The notes: generated by a model not told the origin, from the letters alone. 50,002 bases of DNA from an uncultured Bacteroidota bacterium (GCA_903863935.1 CAIPDV010000022.1:1-50002), one strand, 5' to 3'; numbered from the stretch's first letter, positions 32,600 through 41,891 are shown. Program-made: numbers and translations.

Positions 32600-33862
32600 A
32601 TGAGAAAAAATACAATTCGATATATTGTTCTTCTTGGGGCTATTTCCATTGCAGGTATTATTCTTATTCAAATTTATTGGGTTAGGAAAGCATTTGATTT
32701 AAAAGAAAAGGAGACCAATCAAACCATACAAATAGCATTACGGAATGTAGCCGATAAAATGGCTCAATATGGTCAATTCTCTTTACCTTCCACTGACCTG
32801 GTTAATCAGGTTTCGACAGACTATTATGCGGTAAACCTTAATAACACAATTGACGCTAAAATACTGGAGTACTATCTTATTAACGAATTCCAGAAGATGG
32901 GGATAACCACCGATTTTGAATATGGAATTTATGATTGCAGCAGCGATAAAATGGTATATGGAAATTATGTTAGCGCAAAAGGTGTAGTGGAAAACAAGCC
33001 TATTAAAGCCTTGCCTAAAATGGATAAGCTCACGTACTATTTTGTAATCTATTTCCCTGAGCGTTCCTCTTACATCACAGGCAAAATGGATAACTGGATA
33101 CTTACCACTCTCATTTTACTTTTTGCAATTGTATTTTTTTCATATTCACTTTTTATCATTCTTCGCCAGAGGCGGCTTTCCGAGGTGCAGAAGGATTTCA
33201 TCAATAATATGACACACGAATTTAAAACTCCCATCTCAACAATCGCAATAGCTTCAGAAACAATTTCACAGCCTGATATTGTCAACACACCCGAACGATT
33301 ATTCACATACACAGGTATTATTCATGATGAAGCTGCAAGGCTGAATATGCAGGTGGAAAGGGTTTTGCAGACTGTGAAAGCAGAAAGAAGAGAATTCGAA
33401 CTGAACAAAGAAATGATTGACCTGCACGAATTGATCAAAACTATTGTAGATAGTTTTAATGTGAATGCAAAAAATCAGAAAGGTGAAATTAAACTGGACC
33501 TTGTTGCCGCCAAACATACTATTAGCGCAGACAAACATCACCTTACCAATGTAATTTTTAACCTGCTGGATAATGCGGTAAAGTATTCCGACAAATCTCC
33601 TGTAATTACAATAACTACTGCAAATGAAGAAAACAAACTTTTGTTGTCGGTTGCAGATCAGGGTATCGGAATTAAAAAGGAATACCTCTCTAAAATATTC
33701 GATAAATTCTTTCGGGTACCCTCCGGAAATATCCACACTGTAAAAGGATTCGGGCTTGGATTGAGTTATGTGAAAAGCATTGCAAAACTGCATCACTGGA
33801 AAATAAAAGTGAAAAGCGAACCGGGAAATGGAAGTACTTTTACATTAGTAATACCTGTTTAA
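32600..33862 (+). CDS. sensor histidine kinase
   Basis: This 420-residue two-component kinase has a membrane helix at 8-28 (IVLLGAISIAGIILIQIYWV), a periplasmic sensor part (30-155), a second helix (WILTTLILLFAIVFFSYSLF) and a cytoplasmic kinase core. The H-box is MTHEFKTPISTIAIASETI near residue 210. ATPase motifs are N (VIFNLLDNAVKYS), G1 (SVADQGIGIKKEYLSKIFDKF) and G2 (VKGFGLGLSYVKSI). It is followed by its response regulator with a one-base stop/start overlap. The signal is unknown. Confidence 0.94.
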   Translation: MRKNTIRYIVLLGAISIAGIILIQIYWVRKAFDLKEKETNQTIQIALRNVADKMAQYGQFSLPSTDLVNQVSTDYYAVNLNNTIDAKILEYYLINEFQKMGITTDFEYGIYDCSSDKMVYGNYVSAKGVVENKPIKALPKMDKLTYYFVIYFPERSSYITGKMDNWILTTLILLFAIVFFSYSLFIILRQRRLSEVQKDFINNMTHEFKTPISTIAIASETISQPDIVNTPERLFTYTGIIHDEAARLNMQVERVLQTVKAERREFELNKEMIDLHELIKTIVDSFNVNAKNQKGEIKLDLVAAKHTISADKHHLTNVIFNLLDNAVKYSDKSPVITITTANEENKLLLSVADQGIGIKKEYLSKIFDKFFRVPSGNIHTVKGFGLGLSYVKSIAKLHHWKIKVKSEPGNGSTFTLVIPV

Positions 33863-34566
33863 TGAAAGACGCCAAACCGAATATATTATACGTGGAAGAT
33901 GATGTGAACCTTGGGTTTGTTACTACCGATAACTTAGCCATGAAAGGCTACAATACCATCTTTTGTAAAGATGGTATTAGCGGTTTGGATACTTTCAAAA
34001 AAGGAAAATTTGACTTGTGCATATTAGATGTTATGATGCCGGAGATGGATGGTTTTACGCTTGCGCGTGAGATCAGAAAGATAAATAATGATGTCCCGAT
34101 AATCTTCCTCACCGCCAAAACCATGAAGGAAGATAAGATAACCGGTTTTCAAACGGGTGCTGATGATTACATTACAAAACCATTCAGTATAGAGGAATTG
34201 ATTTTAAGGATAGAGGTATTCCTTAAACGCAGCAGAAAAGCAGAACCCATTGATACCCGACCAACTGTTTTTGAAATAGGAAACAGTACATTTAGTTTTA
34301 GCGATCTGACACTTATTTCAGGTAAACAAAAAAATATTCTTACTATGAAGGAAGCAGAATTACTACGATACTTCTGCATGAACAAAGATAAAATATTGAA
34401 ACGGGAAGAGATACTCCGCGCCGTTTGGGGTGATGATGATTACTTCATGGGCCGAAGCCTTGATGTTTTTATCTCCCGGTTACGGAAATTCTTACAGAAG
34501 GATACTTCCATCCAGATAGAAAACATCCACAGCGTTGGTTTCCGGCTATCAGTTAAAAACGGTTAA
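33862..34566 (+). CDS. OmpR/PhoB-family response regulator
   Basis: This 234-residue regulator has a receiver domain (1-120: ILYVEDDVNLG, acceptor Asp in LCILDVMMPEMDGFTLARE, FLTAKTMKEDK, TGADDYITKPF) and a winged-helix effector domain (about 135-232: TMKEAELLRYFCMNKDKILK, GRSLDVFISRLRKFL, IENIHSVGFRL). It overlaps the histidine kinase stop by one base, the usual sign of coupled translation, and so is the partner of that kinase. Confidence 0.94.
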   Translation: MKDAKPNILYVEDDVNLGFVTTDNLAMKGYNTIFCKDGISGLDTFKKGKFDLCILDVMMPEMDGFTLAREIRKINNDVPIIFLTAKTMKEDKITGFQTGADDYITKPFSIEELILRIEVFLKRSRKAEPIDTRPTVFEIGNSTFSFSDLTLISGKQKNILTMKEAELLRYFCMNKDKILKREEILRAVWGDDDYFMGRSLDVFISRLRKFLQKDTSIQIENIHSVGFRLSVKNG

Positions 34567-34579
34567 CCTCTTCGTTTTT

Positions 34580-35110
34580 TTATTTTGCTTCTTCTTTCTG
34601 TTTAACAATTGCAGCATAGGCTGAAGTGAATGGTACTGTCATTTGAGCAGTATCCATTTTTACAATTAATATACCGCCAAAGGATAATGAAAGCGCATTA
34701 TTTTTCCGGTCAAAGTACCCATCGCATTTTGTTCCCGCAAGTGTGTATTCCATTAAACCATGTAACTCACTTTTCGATGTTGAATCATCTCCTTGGCCCT
34801 GCACCTTCTGTTGCGGAATAGTAAAGGTTACTCCTTCGGATATGGAGTTAACATTCTGAAGCGTAATGTCTATTCCCTTTCCATTTTCCATATAAAATTC
34901 TCCCTTGTCATTCTTTTTAATGGCTATTATCCTCTCATCTTTGGAATCAATGGAAGCATCCGGAATGCCCACATTTGTTTTAGACCACAATAAAGTGCCT
35001 TTCATCATTCCTTTATAATTTCCCAGCATATCATCAGTTGCATTATGGGTGCATGAAATAATAATAGAGGAAAAAGCTATTAAAGTTATGAGTTTACTTA
35101 AGGGTTTCAT
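34580..35110 (-). CDS. lipoprotein of unknown function
   Basis: This 176-residue protein starts with a signal and lipobox (LITLIAFSSIIISC) and a domain with two or three beta-hairpins (GNYKGMMKGTLLW, ISEGVTFTIPQQK, GLMEYTLAGTKCDGYFDRKNNALSLSFGG). I recognise no family; the layout resembles lipocalin-like or calycin-fold lipoproteins of Bacteroidota. It converges on the response regulator with 13 bases between stops. Confidence 0.72.
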   Translation of the reverse strand: MKPLSKLITLIAFSSIIISCTHNATDDMLGNYKGMMKGTLLWSKTNVGIPDASIDSKDERIIAIKKNDKGEFYMENGKGIDITLQNVNSISEGVTFTIPQQKVQGQGDDSTSKSELHGLMEYTLAGTKCDGYFDRKNNALSLSFGGILIVKMDTAQMTVPFTSAYAAIVKQKEEAK

Positions 35111-35173
35111 TGCGTTTATATTTTGTGGTTATCTAACAAAACTACTATTTAAAATTACTCTAAAGGAAAATAA

Positions 35174-35181
35174 TACCTTTG
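35174..35181 (+). promoter_or_regulatory. -7 promoter element for the 35205 gene
   Basis: TACCTTTG matches TAnnTTTG and lies 23 bases before the ATG. No clear -33 box. Confidence 0.55.
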
Positions 35182-35204
35182 AAATCTAATTTTAAGAAAC
35201 CGCT

Positions 35205-36299
35205 ATGCCTTCGAAATTGAAAAAGATATTTTTTACTTGTATTTTTCTTTTGTCATTTGTATTATGTTTTGCTGCAGGGAAAGATACAACCCGGAATGAT
35301 CACAAAACCAAAAAACTGGATGTTCGGTTGGTACCTGTAATTTCATTTGCTCCGGAAACACGCTTTCTGTTTGGTATTGGTGTACTCACTCCTTTTAAAT
35401 TATCATATGATAGCATTACAAAGCCCAGTCTTATTTCCTGTTTCGTTGCCTATTCACAAAACAAACAAGATTATCTTTATATCCCTTATCAATTTTTTAC
35501 CAAGCATAATAACTTTTATATTGAAGGCGAAGTAAACTATTACAACTACAGTTATTACTACTGGGGAATTGGCGAGAACCGCGTACCTAAAGAATTGTAC
35601 AATGTGCTTTTCCTGAAACTATTTGCAAATACTTACCGCAAAATTTTGCCTCACTTTTACCTTGGCCTCGATTATTATTTTGAGCACGATATGATGCGTG
35701 GCACTAAACCCGGCGGTGAATTGGCCAGTGGGTCTGTGTTGGGAAGTAATGGAGGATTTATTGCAGGCGGTGGCCCCGATCTGCTATACGATACAAGAGA
35801 CAGTATTTTCTTCCCGCGCCATGGTTGGTTTATTAAGGCTACCTCCTATTTTAACTTTACTCAACTTGGTTCTTCGTGGCAATTCGGAAGGTTTGTGAGT
35901 GATATTTCCTGGTATCATCAACTGGCAAGGCCAATAGTGCTTGCTATAAACCAACATAACCAGTTTAGCTGGGGAACGGTACCCTTCAACCAACTGGCAT
36001 TAATTGGCGGAACAAAACAGATTCGTGGCTACTATATGGGGTATTACAGGGATGATGCACTTACCTACCTGCAAGCCGAAACAAGAATAAATTTGATTGG
36101 CCGAGTTGGATTTGATGTGTTCGGAACTATGGCTTTTTTCGGCAACTACCAAAAATTTCCGGAAAGCCCGGCACCCGTTTTTGCGGAAGGAATCGGGCTA
36201 CGTTATAATTATGAAAAAAAGCAACACATTAATGTGCGTGCTGATGTTGGGTATGGGAATACACTCGAGTATTATCTCACCATTCAAGAGGCGTTTTAA
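35205..36299 (+). CDS. Omp85/BamA-like surface antigen barrel
   Basis: This 364-residue protein has a signal peptide (FFTCIFLLSFVLCFAAG) and a C-terminal barrel of the BamA/TamA type: VPVISFAPETRFLFGIGVL, DLLYDTRDSIFFPRHGWFI (the NxxxPxxG-type strand), LIGGTKQIRGYYMGYYRD (the V/IRGY motif in loop 6), and INVRADVGYG near the end. There are no POTRA domains, so it is a short barrel-only member, likely an exporter or uncharacterised outer-membrane protein rather than BamA itself. Confidence 0.85.
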   Translation: MPSKLKKIFFTCIFLLSFVLCFAAGKDTTRNDHKTKKLDVRLVPVISFAPETRFLFGIGVLTPFKLSYDSITKPSLISCFVAYSQNKQDYLYIPYQFFTKHNNFYIEGEVNYYNYSYYYWGIGENRVPKELYNVLFLKLFANTYRKILPHFYLGLDYYFEHDMMRGTKPGGELASGSVLGSNGGFIAGGGPDLLYDTRDSIFFPRHGWFIKATSYFNFTQLGSSWQFGRFVSDISWYHQLARPIVLAINQHNQFSWGTVPFNQLALIGGTKQIRGYYMGYYRDDALTYLQAETRINLIGRVGFDVFGTMAFFGNYQKFPESPAPVFAEGIGLRYNYEKKQHINVRADVGYGNTLEYYLTIQEAF

Positions 36300-36308
36300 A
36301 ACACTGCC

Positions 36309-36758
36309 CTACACAAATAATTCCCGCAACATTGCCGCCACTCTTTTATCGATTGGAAAAGTAAAATGGTCTTCGGAAATTGTTTGAATCGGGATTAATC
36401 GGAAAGCAATTGCTCCGTCTATTTCCTCATCAAAATCAAAGGGTTTTTGTTTTATCGTAATATCTATCGAGCTAACGGCCTTGATTAAATAATAAATACT
36501 AAGCACCTGTGCATTCGGATTGAATGCAGATACCTGGAAGAAATCGGTGGTGTAAAAATGTTCAGTTACCTCCACCACAATTCCTGTTTCTTCCATCATC
36601 TCCCGCTTAATGGCATCAATGGTGCCTTCGCCAAACTCCAACCCACCGCCGGGTAGCTTAGTAATATATTTTCCATGAACCAGCTCATCGGCTACAAGCA
36701 GGTTGTGGTCGTCATCAATTAAGATGCCGTAAACACGAACATTAAATGGATAGCTCAC
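36309..36758 (-). CDS. Nudix hydrolase
   Basis: This 149-residue protein carries a complete Nudix box (PGGGLEFGEGTIDAIKREMM, then EETGI). The N-terminus (FNVRVYGILIDDDHNLLVAD) and the central beta-grasp segment are typical for the short branch. The start codon is GTG at 36758. It is three bases after frr and probably co-transcribed. Substrate unknown. Confidence 0.9.
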   Translation of the reverse strand: MSYPFNVRVYGILIDDDHNLLVADELVHGKYITKLPGGGLEFGEGTIDAIKREMMEETGIVVEVTEHFYTTDFFQVSAFNPNAQVLSIYYLIKAVSSIDITIKQKPFDFDEEIDGAIAFRLIPIQTISEDHFTFPIDKRVAAMLRELFV

Positions 36759-36762
36759 TTTA

Positions 36763-37326
36763 TCAAACGGTCAAGATCTCTTTCTCCTTACTTTCGGAAT
36801 GTTTCTCGCTTTTAACGATAAACTCATCGGTTATTTTCTGAACTTTTTCTTCTCCGTCTTTCACCTCATCTTCCGGAACACCATCTTTTTGCAAGGCTTT
36901 CAGTGCCTCGTTGGTTTCCCTGCGGATGGTTCGGATGCTTACTTTGGCTGCTTCAGCTTCCACTTTCACCTTTTTAACCATTTCTTTACGGCGTTCTTCG
37001 GTAAGAGGAGGAAAAGAAAGGCGAATTAAATTTCCGTCATTTTGTGGTGTTACACCCAGGTTAGCAGCCTGCAAAGCCTTATCAATAGCTTCGAGTGTAG
37101 ATTTGTCCCATGGCTGAATAACGAGCGTACGTGAATCTTGAGAGTTAATATTTGCAAGCGACTTCAATTGGGTTCTGCTTCCATACGCTTCTGCCATTAT
37201 ATTTTCGAGCATGGCCGGGTTGGCACGTCCGGCGCGTATTTTGGCTAATTCATTTTCCAGGTGAATAATGGCTTTTTCCATTTGTTCTTTGGTATCATCC
37301 AGAATCATTTGCATTTCTTCGTTCAT
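36763..37326 (-). CDS. frr: ribosome recycling factor
   Basis: RRF splits post-termination ribosomes together with EF-G. The 187 residues match the family: KAIIHLENELAKIRAGRANPA near the N-terminus, the insertion domain with SQDSRTLVIQPWDKSTLEAID and NDGNLIRLSFPPLTEERRKEM, and the C-terminal helix RETNEALKALQKDG. ATG 37326 is chosen because it gives the normal length and N-terminus MNEEMQMILDDTKEQ. pyrH, the usual upstream neighbour, is not here. Confidence 0.96.
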   Translation of the reverse strand: MNEEMQMILDDTKEQMEKAIIHLENELAKIRAGRANPAMLENIMAEAYGSRTQLKSLANINSQDSRTLVIQPWDKSTLEAIDKALQAANLGVTPQNDGNLIRLSFPPLTEERRKEMVKKVKVEAEAAKVSIRTIRRETNEALKALQKDGVPEDEVKDGEEKVQKITDEFIVKSEKHSESKEKEILTV

Positions 37327-37410
37327 AGTCGAGGGTAGCTTGATTAATATGTGCAAAAATAGGAAAATTGGTTTTATACCGAACACAATGTAAATAGTTT
37401 ATACTAAGTT

Positions 37411-37495
37411 CGTCATTGCGAGGCTCTGCGAAGCAATCTTGCTCAATTGGTTGTCCGAATTTTATGAGATTGCTTCGCAGAGCCTCGCAATGACG
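37411..37495. repeat. 29-base inverted repeat of the CGTCATTGCGAGG type
   Basis: 37411-37439 (CGTCATTGCGAGGCTC...) is the exact reverse complement of 37467-37495. This dispersed palindrome is found in many bacteria. Here it separates frr and gcvH and could end both transcripts' leaders. One related single arm is at 38029-38058. Confidence 0.88.
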
Positions 37496-37554
37496 ATTGG
37501 AAGCATGTTTCAAGGCAACTCAAAAAAATCACAAAGTAACTTACTTGTTTTATT

Positions 37555-37562
37555 TATATTTG
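37555..37562 (+). promoter_or_regulatory. -7 promoter element for gcvH
   Basis: TATATTTG, a perfect TAnnTTTG match 20 bases before the chosen ATG. No -33 TTG at the normal distance. Confidence 0.6.
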
Positions 37563-37582
37563 CCGACCTAATAAACAAGACT

Positions 37583-37963
37583 ATGAATTTTCCTGAAGAA
37601 CTGAAATACACTAAAGACCACGAATGGATTCGCGTTAATGGTAATGAAGCTACTGTAGGTATCACCGATTTCGCCCAAGGCGAATTAGGCGATATCGTAT
37701 TTATCGATATTAACACCGTTGGCCAGGAAGTGGCTCACGAAGGGCTTTTCGGAACTGTGGAAGCGGTTAAAACCGTATCTGACTTGTTTATGCCTGTTTC
37801 AGGAAAAGTACTTGAAATAAACCCTAAGCTGGAAGCCAACCCCGAGTTGGTTAACAACGACCCGTATGGCGATGGCTGGATGATTAAGCTAACTATCACC
37901 AACGAAGCTGAGTTAAGTAACCTACTTTCGGTAGAAGATTATAAAAAGGAAATAGGACACTAG
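37583..37963 (+). CDS. gcvH: glycine cleavage system H protein
   Basis: H protein carries the aminomethyl group on a lipoyl-lysine between the P, T and L proteins. The 126 residues fit the family: [31 protein letters not shown], and the lipoylation site in [14 protein letters not shown] (Lys near residue 63). ATG 37583 lies right after the -7 element; the frame upstream is not coding. The window holds no other gcv gene. Confidence 0.96.
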   Translation: MNFPEELKYTKDHEWIRVNGNEATVGITDFAQGELGDIVFIDINTVGQEVAHEGLFGTVEAVKTVSDLFMPVSGKVLEINPKLEANPELVNNDPYGDGWMIKLTITNEAELSNLLSVEDYKKEIGH

Positions 37964-38146
37964 GAACCCTTCGGGTTCAATTAGGAATTAATAATTAGGA
38001 ATTAGTAATCGAAAGGCATTGCGCTACCCGTCATGGCGAGGCTTTGCGAAGCCATCTTACCCAATTGCCAAAAAATTTCACTAAAACTCACCCGCTTTTA
38101 CTGCAAAAAATGGGGGGGGCGATTTACTGTGTAAAACAGTAAAAAT

Positions 38147-38242
38147 ATCTTGAAAATAACAACGAAATAACAAGGAAAATAACAATGAATAACAACAAAA
38201 ATAACAGTAGATAACAAGGAAAATAACAACGAAATAACAAGG
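38147..38242. repeat. A-rich microsatellite, AAATAACAACG unit
   Basis: Roughly eight tandem copies of an 11-base unit (AAATAACAA[C/G]G) with small changes. A short inverted answer, GTTGTTATT and AATAACAAGG, sits at 38300-38326. Confidence 0.8.
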
Positions 38243-38518
38243 GAAGGTCAAAGGTAAAATGCCGTAATTAGCTGATACACAAAACAAATAAAAAACCCTC
38301 GTTGTTATTATAAAAAAAATAACAAGGAGATTTATGGCATGCGATTTACCTGTTGTTTGCGGTGAAAATATTTCCCATTTTTTCATACTAGACCCGCCGT
38401 CGTATAAAGCTAAGGCTGACGAAGCAAAGTTAGTTCATGAAATGTGTTTTTTGAAAATGGTCAATGACCGACGGCCAAATATTTATGAACATTGGTATTT
38501 CAATCCCCTTTACCGCAT

Positions 38519-38566
38519 ACCCCTAAAGGGGCTTTGAGTAGCACTATTCAAAGCCCCTTTAGGGGT
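38519..38566. repeat. 19-base perfect inverted repeat
   Basis: ACCCCTAAAGGGGCTTTGA (38519-38537) and its exact complement at 38548-38566 around a ten-base loop. The inner CCCCTAAAGGGG words make it palindromic at two scales. It is not followed by a T-run on either strand, so it is not a standard terminator. Confidence 0.8.
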
Positions 38567-38962
38567 TTGGGGTTGACAAACATTGCTATTTCAATCTTGC
38601 CCTAAACCCGATCAAAAATTTACAACCAAATAAGAGGAGAAAAATCAATTTTTTCCTGAAAATTTCTGATTACTGATTTTGCGGATATGTCAGTAAAATC
38701 AATTTTTCACTTTCATGACATATACTTATAAGTAATAGATATACAATTAATTAACACCCCTATTTTTATGTCAGCGCCAAAGGGGTACTGACATATAATT
38801 TTTGCCAAATAAATGCGTGGCAATTGTGAGGCAATTGCCTGATAAATGACTGGCAAATTATTTATCGTACCGGCAATGTTGCATTTCGTGGGTATGGGAA
38901 CATTGCTATTTCAATCTTGCAACCCAAAATTTCTCTTATATTTACTTTTTGAAAATCAGGTT

Positions 38963-40768
38963 ATGAAAGGGAGGAAATCAATATTAAATATGAAGGGTGC
39001 TTTGCTCTCCTTCATATTTGTGTTTAGCATTTCACTTTGTGAAGGACAGAGTTGGCTATGGGCTAAAGAGGCTCATGCGAACTTTGAAGGAGGAGATATT
39101 AATAATGGTGACCATTGTGTTGCAACAGATAAATTCGGTAATGTGTTTTATACTGGAATGTTCTTAGATACAATATCGTTTGATAACTATATGATTTACT
39201 CCGTCAATTATGCCTCCGATATGTTTACCGTTAAATATAATCATTTTGGGAAAGCACTTTGGGTAAGACAAGGTAATGCGGTCATTAATAACTACTATCC
39301 TCATTCAATAAGTGTAGGCGCTGATGGCGTGGGTAGCATTTATGTTACCGGGTATTTTGGTGGAAAACTGGCTTTTGGTCCAGATACACTTTTAGGCCCA
39401 ATAAATGGATATCAGGAATTATTTTTGGTCAAATATGACTCGGCGGGGAATTTGATGTGGGCAAAGCAATCGAATGGAACATCTGTAACGACAATAGTTC
39501 CAACATCAATGATTACAGATTTAAATGGGAATTGTTATATCACAGGGTGGTTCCAAGATTCAGTGCATTTTGGTTCATATGCTTTGGGGACATCTGGCAC
39601 TAGTATTTTCTTGGCTAAATTTGACGTAAATGGCAATGTGAAATGGGCTAAACAGGCAATTCATGCGCCAGCTATCGGTACGGGAGGTGCGACATCAATT
39701 GCATTTGGCAAGGATGGTAAAATCTATATTACAGGTGGTTTTGCAGGTGTTGTAGATTTTGATACTGATACTTTAAAATGCAATACATCAGGAGGAGAGT
39801 TTTTTATAGCAAAGTATGATACTCTTGGAAATGCTATTTGGGCGTCAACATGCAAGTCCCCAAGTAATGCAAGTTCTTCTACCGCTTCATCAATAGCTGT
39901 TGATGGTGCTGGGATGATTTATGTTACTGGTGGATTTGTAGATACATTAATATTTAATGCGGATACATTAACAAGTTCACAATCTAAAAATGACTACAGT
40001 ATTTTTTTATTTAAATTTGATTCAAATGCAAATTTTAAATGGGCGGTTCAATCATCCGAATTGACCCCTAAAAATTACTATGCAAGTTTCTCTATAGTTT
40101 GTGATACTTTGAAGCGGGGTGGTTGTTATATGGGTATTTATAGCACGGGATTTGCCAGCACCTACTTTTCTGTAGGGTTTCCCGGAGATACTACTACACT
40201 AACCAGCAAATTTGGGTCTGGTGAAATTGTATTAAAGTTTGATTCTGCAGGAAAAGCAATGTGCAGTTCAATATTTTCTGAAGGAATAGAAGACGAAGGA
40301 GATGGTTTATGTGTTGATTTATCCGGAAAATACGTATACTTTTTGGGTGACTTAGCGGATACGTGTGTATTTGGAAATGACACTTTGCCATGTAATAGAA
40401 CAAAGGCAGAATTGCCTTTTCTTGCTTGTTGGCAACCATGCTACCCTGATACTGAAACAACAGGAACTAATAAGTCGAAAGTTCAAAATAGAGAGCTGAA
40501 GGTTTTCCCCAACCCCTCCACCGGCCGCTTCACGCTTGCTTTTTCTGGCTCCCCAAATGTTGTGTCCGGTACTGTTGAAATTTATAATGTACTTGGTGAG
40601 AAAGTATTAACACAGATCCTTCGCTCTGCTCTGCCTGCCCGAACTGGTACAGGCGGGGATGACAAAGTCATTGATTTAACAAATCAGCCCAACGGGGTTT
40701 ATTTTTATAGGGTTATAAATAATGAAGGGAGTGTGTTGGGGAGTGGGAAGGTGGTGATAGAAAAATAA
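38963..40768 (+). CDS. secreted T9SS protein with SBBP-like repeats
   Basis: About 601 residues. Signal peptide (MKGALLSFIFVFSISLCEG), then eight or so propeller blades of the SBBP type (ITDLNGNCYITGWFQDSVHFG, IFLAKFDVNGNVKWAKQA) in which KYD or KFDSNGN and W+K/Q recur. The final 85 residues form a type A sorting domain (LKVFPNPSTGRFTLAF, ending LGSGKVVIEK). Within that domain the segment RSALPARTGTGGDDK is foreign-looking and comes from an inserted repeat (about 40620-40665). ATG 38963 is used; 38990 is possible. The -7-like TATATTTAC upstream supports either. Confidence 0.85.
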   Translation: MKGRKSILNMKGALLSFIFVFSISLCEGQSWLWAKEAHANFEGGDINNGDHCVATDKFGNVFYTGMFLDTISFDNYMIYSVNYASDMFTVKYNHFGKALWVRQGNAVINNYYPHSISVGADGVGSIYVTGYFGGKLAFGPDTLLGPINGYQELFLVKYDSAGNLMWAKQSNGTSVTTIVPTSMITDLNGNCYITGWFQDSVHFGSYALGTSGTSIFLAKFDVNGNVKWAKQAIHAPAIGTGGATSIAFGKDGKIYITGGFAGVVDFDTDTLKCNTSGGEFFIAKYDTLGNAIWASTCKSPSNASSSTASSIAVDGAGMIYVTGGFVDTLIFNADTLTSSQSKNDYSIFLFKFDSNANFKWAVQSSELTPKNYYASFSIVCDTLKRGGCYMGIYSTGFASTYFSVGFPGDTTTLTSKFGSGEIVLKFDSAGKAMCSSIFSEGIEDEGDGLCVDLSGKYVYFLGDLADTCVFGNDTLPCNRTKAELPFLACWQPCYPDTETTGTNKSKVQNRELKVFPNPSTGRFTLAFSGSPNVVSGTVEIYNVLGEKVLTQILRSALPARTGTGGDDKVIDLTNQPNGVYFYRVINNEGSVLGSGKVVIEK

Positions 40769-40799
40769 AATTATCAGGGAAAGGTTTTAACAATAATCT

Positions 40800-41000
40800 T
40801 CATTTACGAAGTTTTGCCCTTATTTTGGAAAGAGGAACTGTCTCTGATTTCATTCCCTCATCAATTAATTGCGCAAAATGAAAATCTTCCAACGCTTTTC
40901 CCTTCAGGATTTTGGCTTCTCCCTGAACCCTTTTAATCACTTGAAGAAGAAAGTCAGCATCCTTCTCGTTATTCAGTTTTGCAATTACTATAGAACTCAT
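40800..41000 (-). CDS. small antitoxin-like protein
   Basis: This 66-residue helical protein (MSSIVIAKLNNEKDADFLLQ...KLRK) has the look of Bacteroidota toxin-antitoxin antitoxins: a short N-terminal strand, acidic helix, then a C-terminal toxin-binding tail with ETVPLSKIRAKLRK. No toxin gene follows. ATG at 41000 is preferred. It may be an orphan antitoxin or a regulatory protein. Confidence 0.55.
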   Translation of the reverse strand: MSSIVIAKLNNEKDADFLLQVIKRVQGEAKILKGKALEDFHFAQLIDEGMKSETVPLSKIRAKLRK

Positions 41001-41215
41001 ACTAGGCAATTTTATACAAAGGTACGCAAGAATTTGTTATCTATAGACCTCACTCCCGACGGTTCGGTCGGGACTAAACGCCTACCCTCTCCTACGAGGC
41101 GAGGGTAAAGTCACGTTCTCCGCAATTAGGTGAGAGAAAGAGAATTGTTACAACCTAGGAAAATGATACGCTTCCCCATTTAGGGGGAAGTAAGGAAAGG
41201 GGCCGCAAAAAAGTA

Positions 41216-41223
41216 TATATTTG
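41216..41223 (+). promoter_or_regulatory. -7 promoter element for oxidase subunit III (first copy)
   Basis: TATATTTG followed by CGCCG. The same TTTGCGCCG occurs at the second copy's promoter. No -33 TTG is seen. Confidence 0.6.
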
Positions 41224-41246
41224 CGCCGTTTTTAACCCTAACTAAA

Positions 41247-41840
41247 ATGGCCGGAGAAATTGAAATAATACAAGGGACCATGAGTCCCGAGGTGAAAGAA
41301 AAATCGAGGAAATTCTTATTATGGATTGGCCTTGTAAGTGTAGCTATGATGTTTGCCGGGTTAACCAGCGGCTACATTGTGCGCCGTCAGACCGGTACCT
41401 GGCAGAAGTTCGACCTTCCCTTCACATTTTGGATAAGTACTGCACTCATCCTTGTAAGCAGTGTTACAATGAACTGGGCTGTTCAACTTATCCGGAAAGA
41501 CGATACTAAAAAACTGCCCACTGCGGTACTGCTTACTTTCCTTTTAGGCATTGGTTTCGGGGCGTTTCAGTTCCTATCATGGGCTACCCTTATAAGCAAA
41601 AACATATACTTTACCGGAACCGAAAGCAGTGCATCGGGCTCCTACCTCTATATACTATGTGCCCTGCACTTATGCCATATTTTAGGCGGATTAATAGCTC
41701 TGGGGGTTATTTATGTAAAGGCATTACGGGCGAGATACTCATCGGGTAACTACTTGGGTATTAAGCTAGGTGCAATCTATTGGCACTTCTTAGACGGGCT
41801 TTGGGTATACCTGTTTTTATTTATGCTCATGATACGGTAA
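41247..41840 (+). CDS. cytochrome c oxidase subunit III (heme-copper oxidase), first copy
   Basis: This 197-residue membrane protein belongs to the heme-copper oxidase subunit III family, with five predicted helices. Hallmark motifs are LWIGLVSVAMMFAGLTSGYI (first helix), the LHLCHILGGLIALGVIYV segment, and YWHFLDGLWVYLFLFML at the end. It is part of the caa3/cbb-type terminal oxidase. A second, longer subunit III follows 93 bases downstream, the usual two-gene arrangement in Bacteroidota. The N-terminus is cytoplasmic and polar. Confidence 0.9.
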   Translation: MAGEIEIIQGTMSPEVKEKSRKFLLWIGLVSVAMMFAGLTSGYIVRRQTGTWQKFDLPFTFWISTALILVSSVTMNWAVQLIRKDDTKKLPTAVLLTFLLGIGFGAFQFLSWATLISKNIYFTGTESSASGSYLYILCALHLCHILGGLIALGVIYVKALRARYSSGNYLGIKLGAIYWHFLDGLWVYLFLFMLMIR

Positions 41841-41862
41841 GAAAAAAAATTATTTTATCAGG

Positions 41863-41891
41863 TTGTTCTTATAATAAACTTTTTAATTTTG
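41863..41891 (+). promoter_or_regulatory. promoter of oxidase subunit III (second copy)
   Basis: -33 TTG (41863-41865), an 18-base spacer, -7 TAATTTTG (41884-41891), then CGCCG. A full match, so the second copy can be transcribed on its own as well as with the first. Confidence 0.75.

Larger units (their letters stand above)
37964..38962. other. repeat-rich non-coding stretch
   Basis: About 1 kb with no supportable gene. It holds CCTAATT microrepeats (37980-38010), an arm of the CGTCATGGCGAGG repeat (38029-38058), an AAATAACAACG minisatellite (38147-38242), a 19-base inverted repeat (38519-38566), and a repeated AACATTGCTATTTCAATCTTG (38579 and 38899). Plus-strand frames of 40-100 codons inside it have no family or signal features. 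Confidence 0.6.

Noticed and set aside
37411-37495. A rho-independent terminator between frr and gcvH
   Set aside because: The 29-base palindrome has a long loop and no T-run; it belongs to a dispersed repeat family.
38081-38537. Two reading frames (about 101 codons minus, 67 codons plus) in the gene-free stretch
   Set aside because: Both are built of microsatellite or palindrome sequence, with unnatural composition and no promoter or ribosome site.
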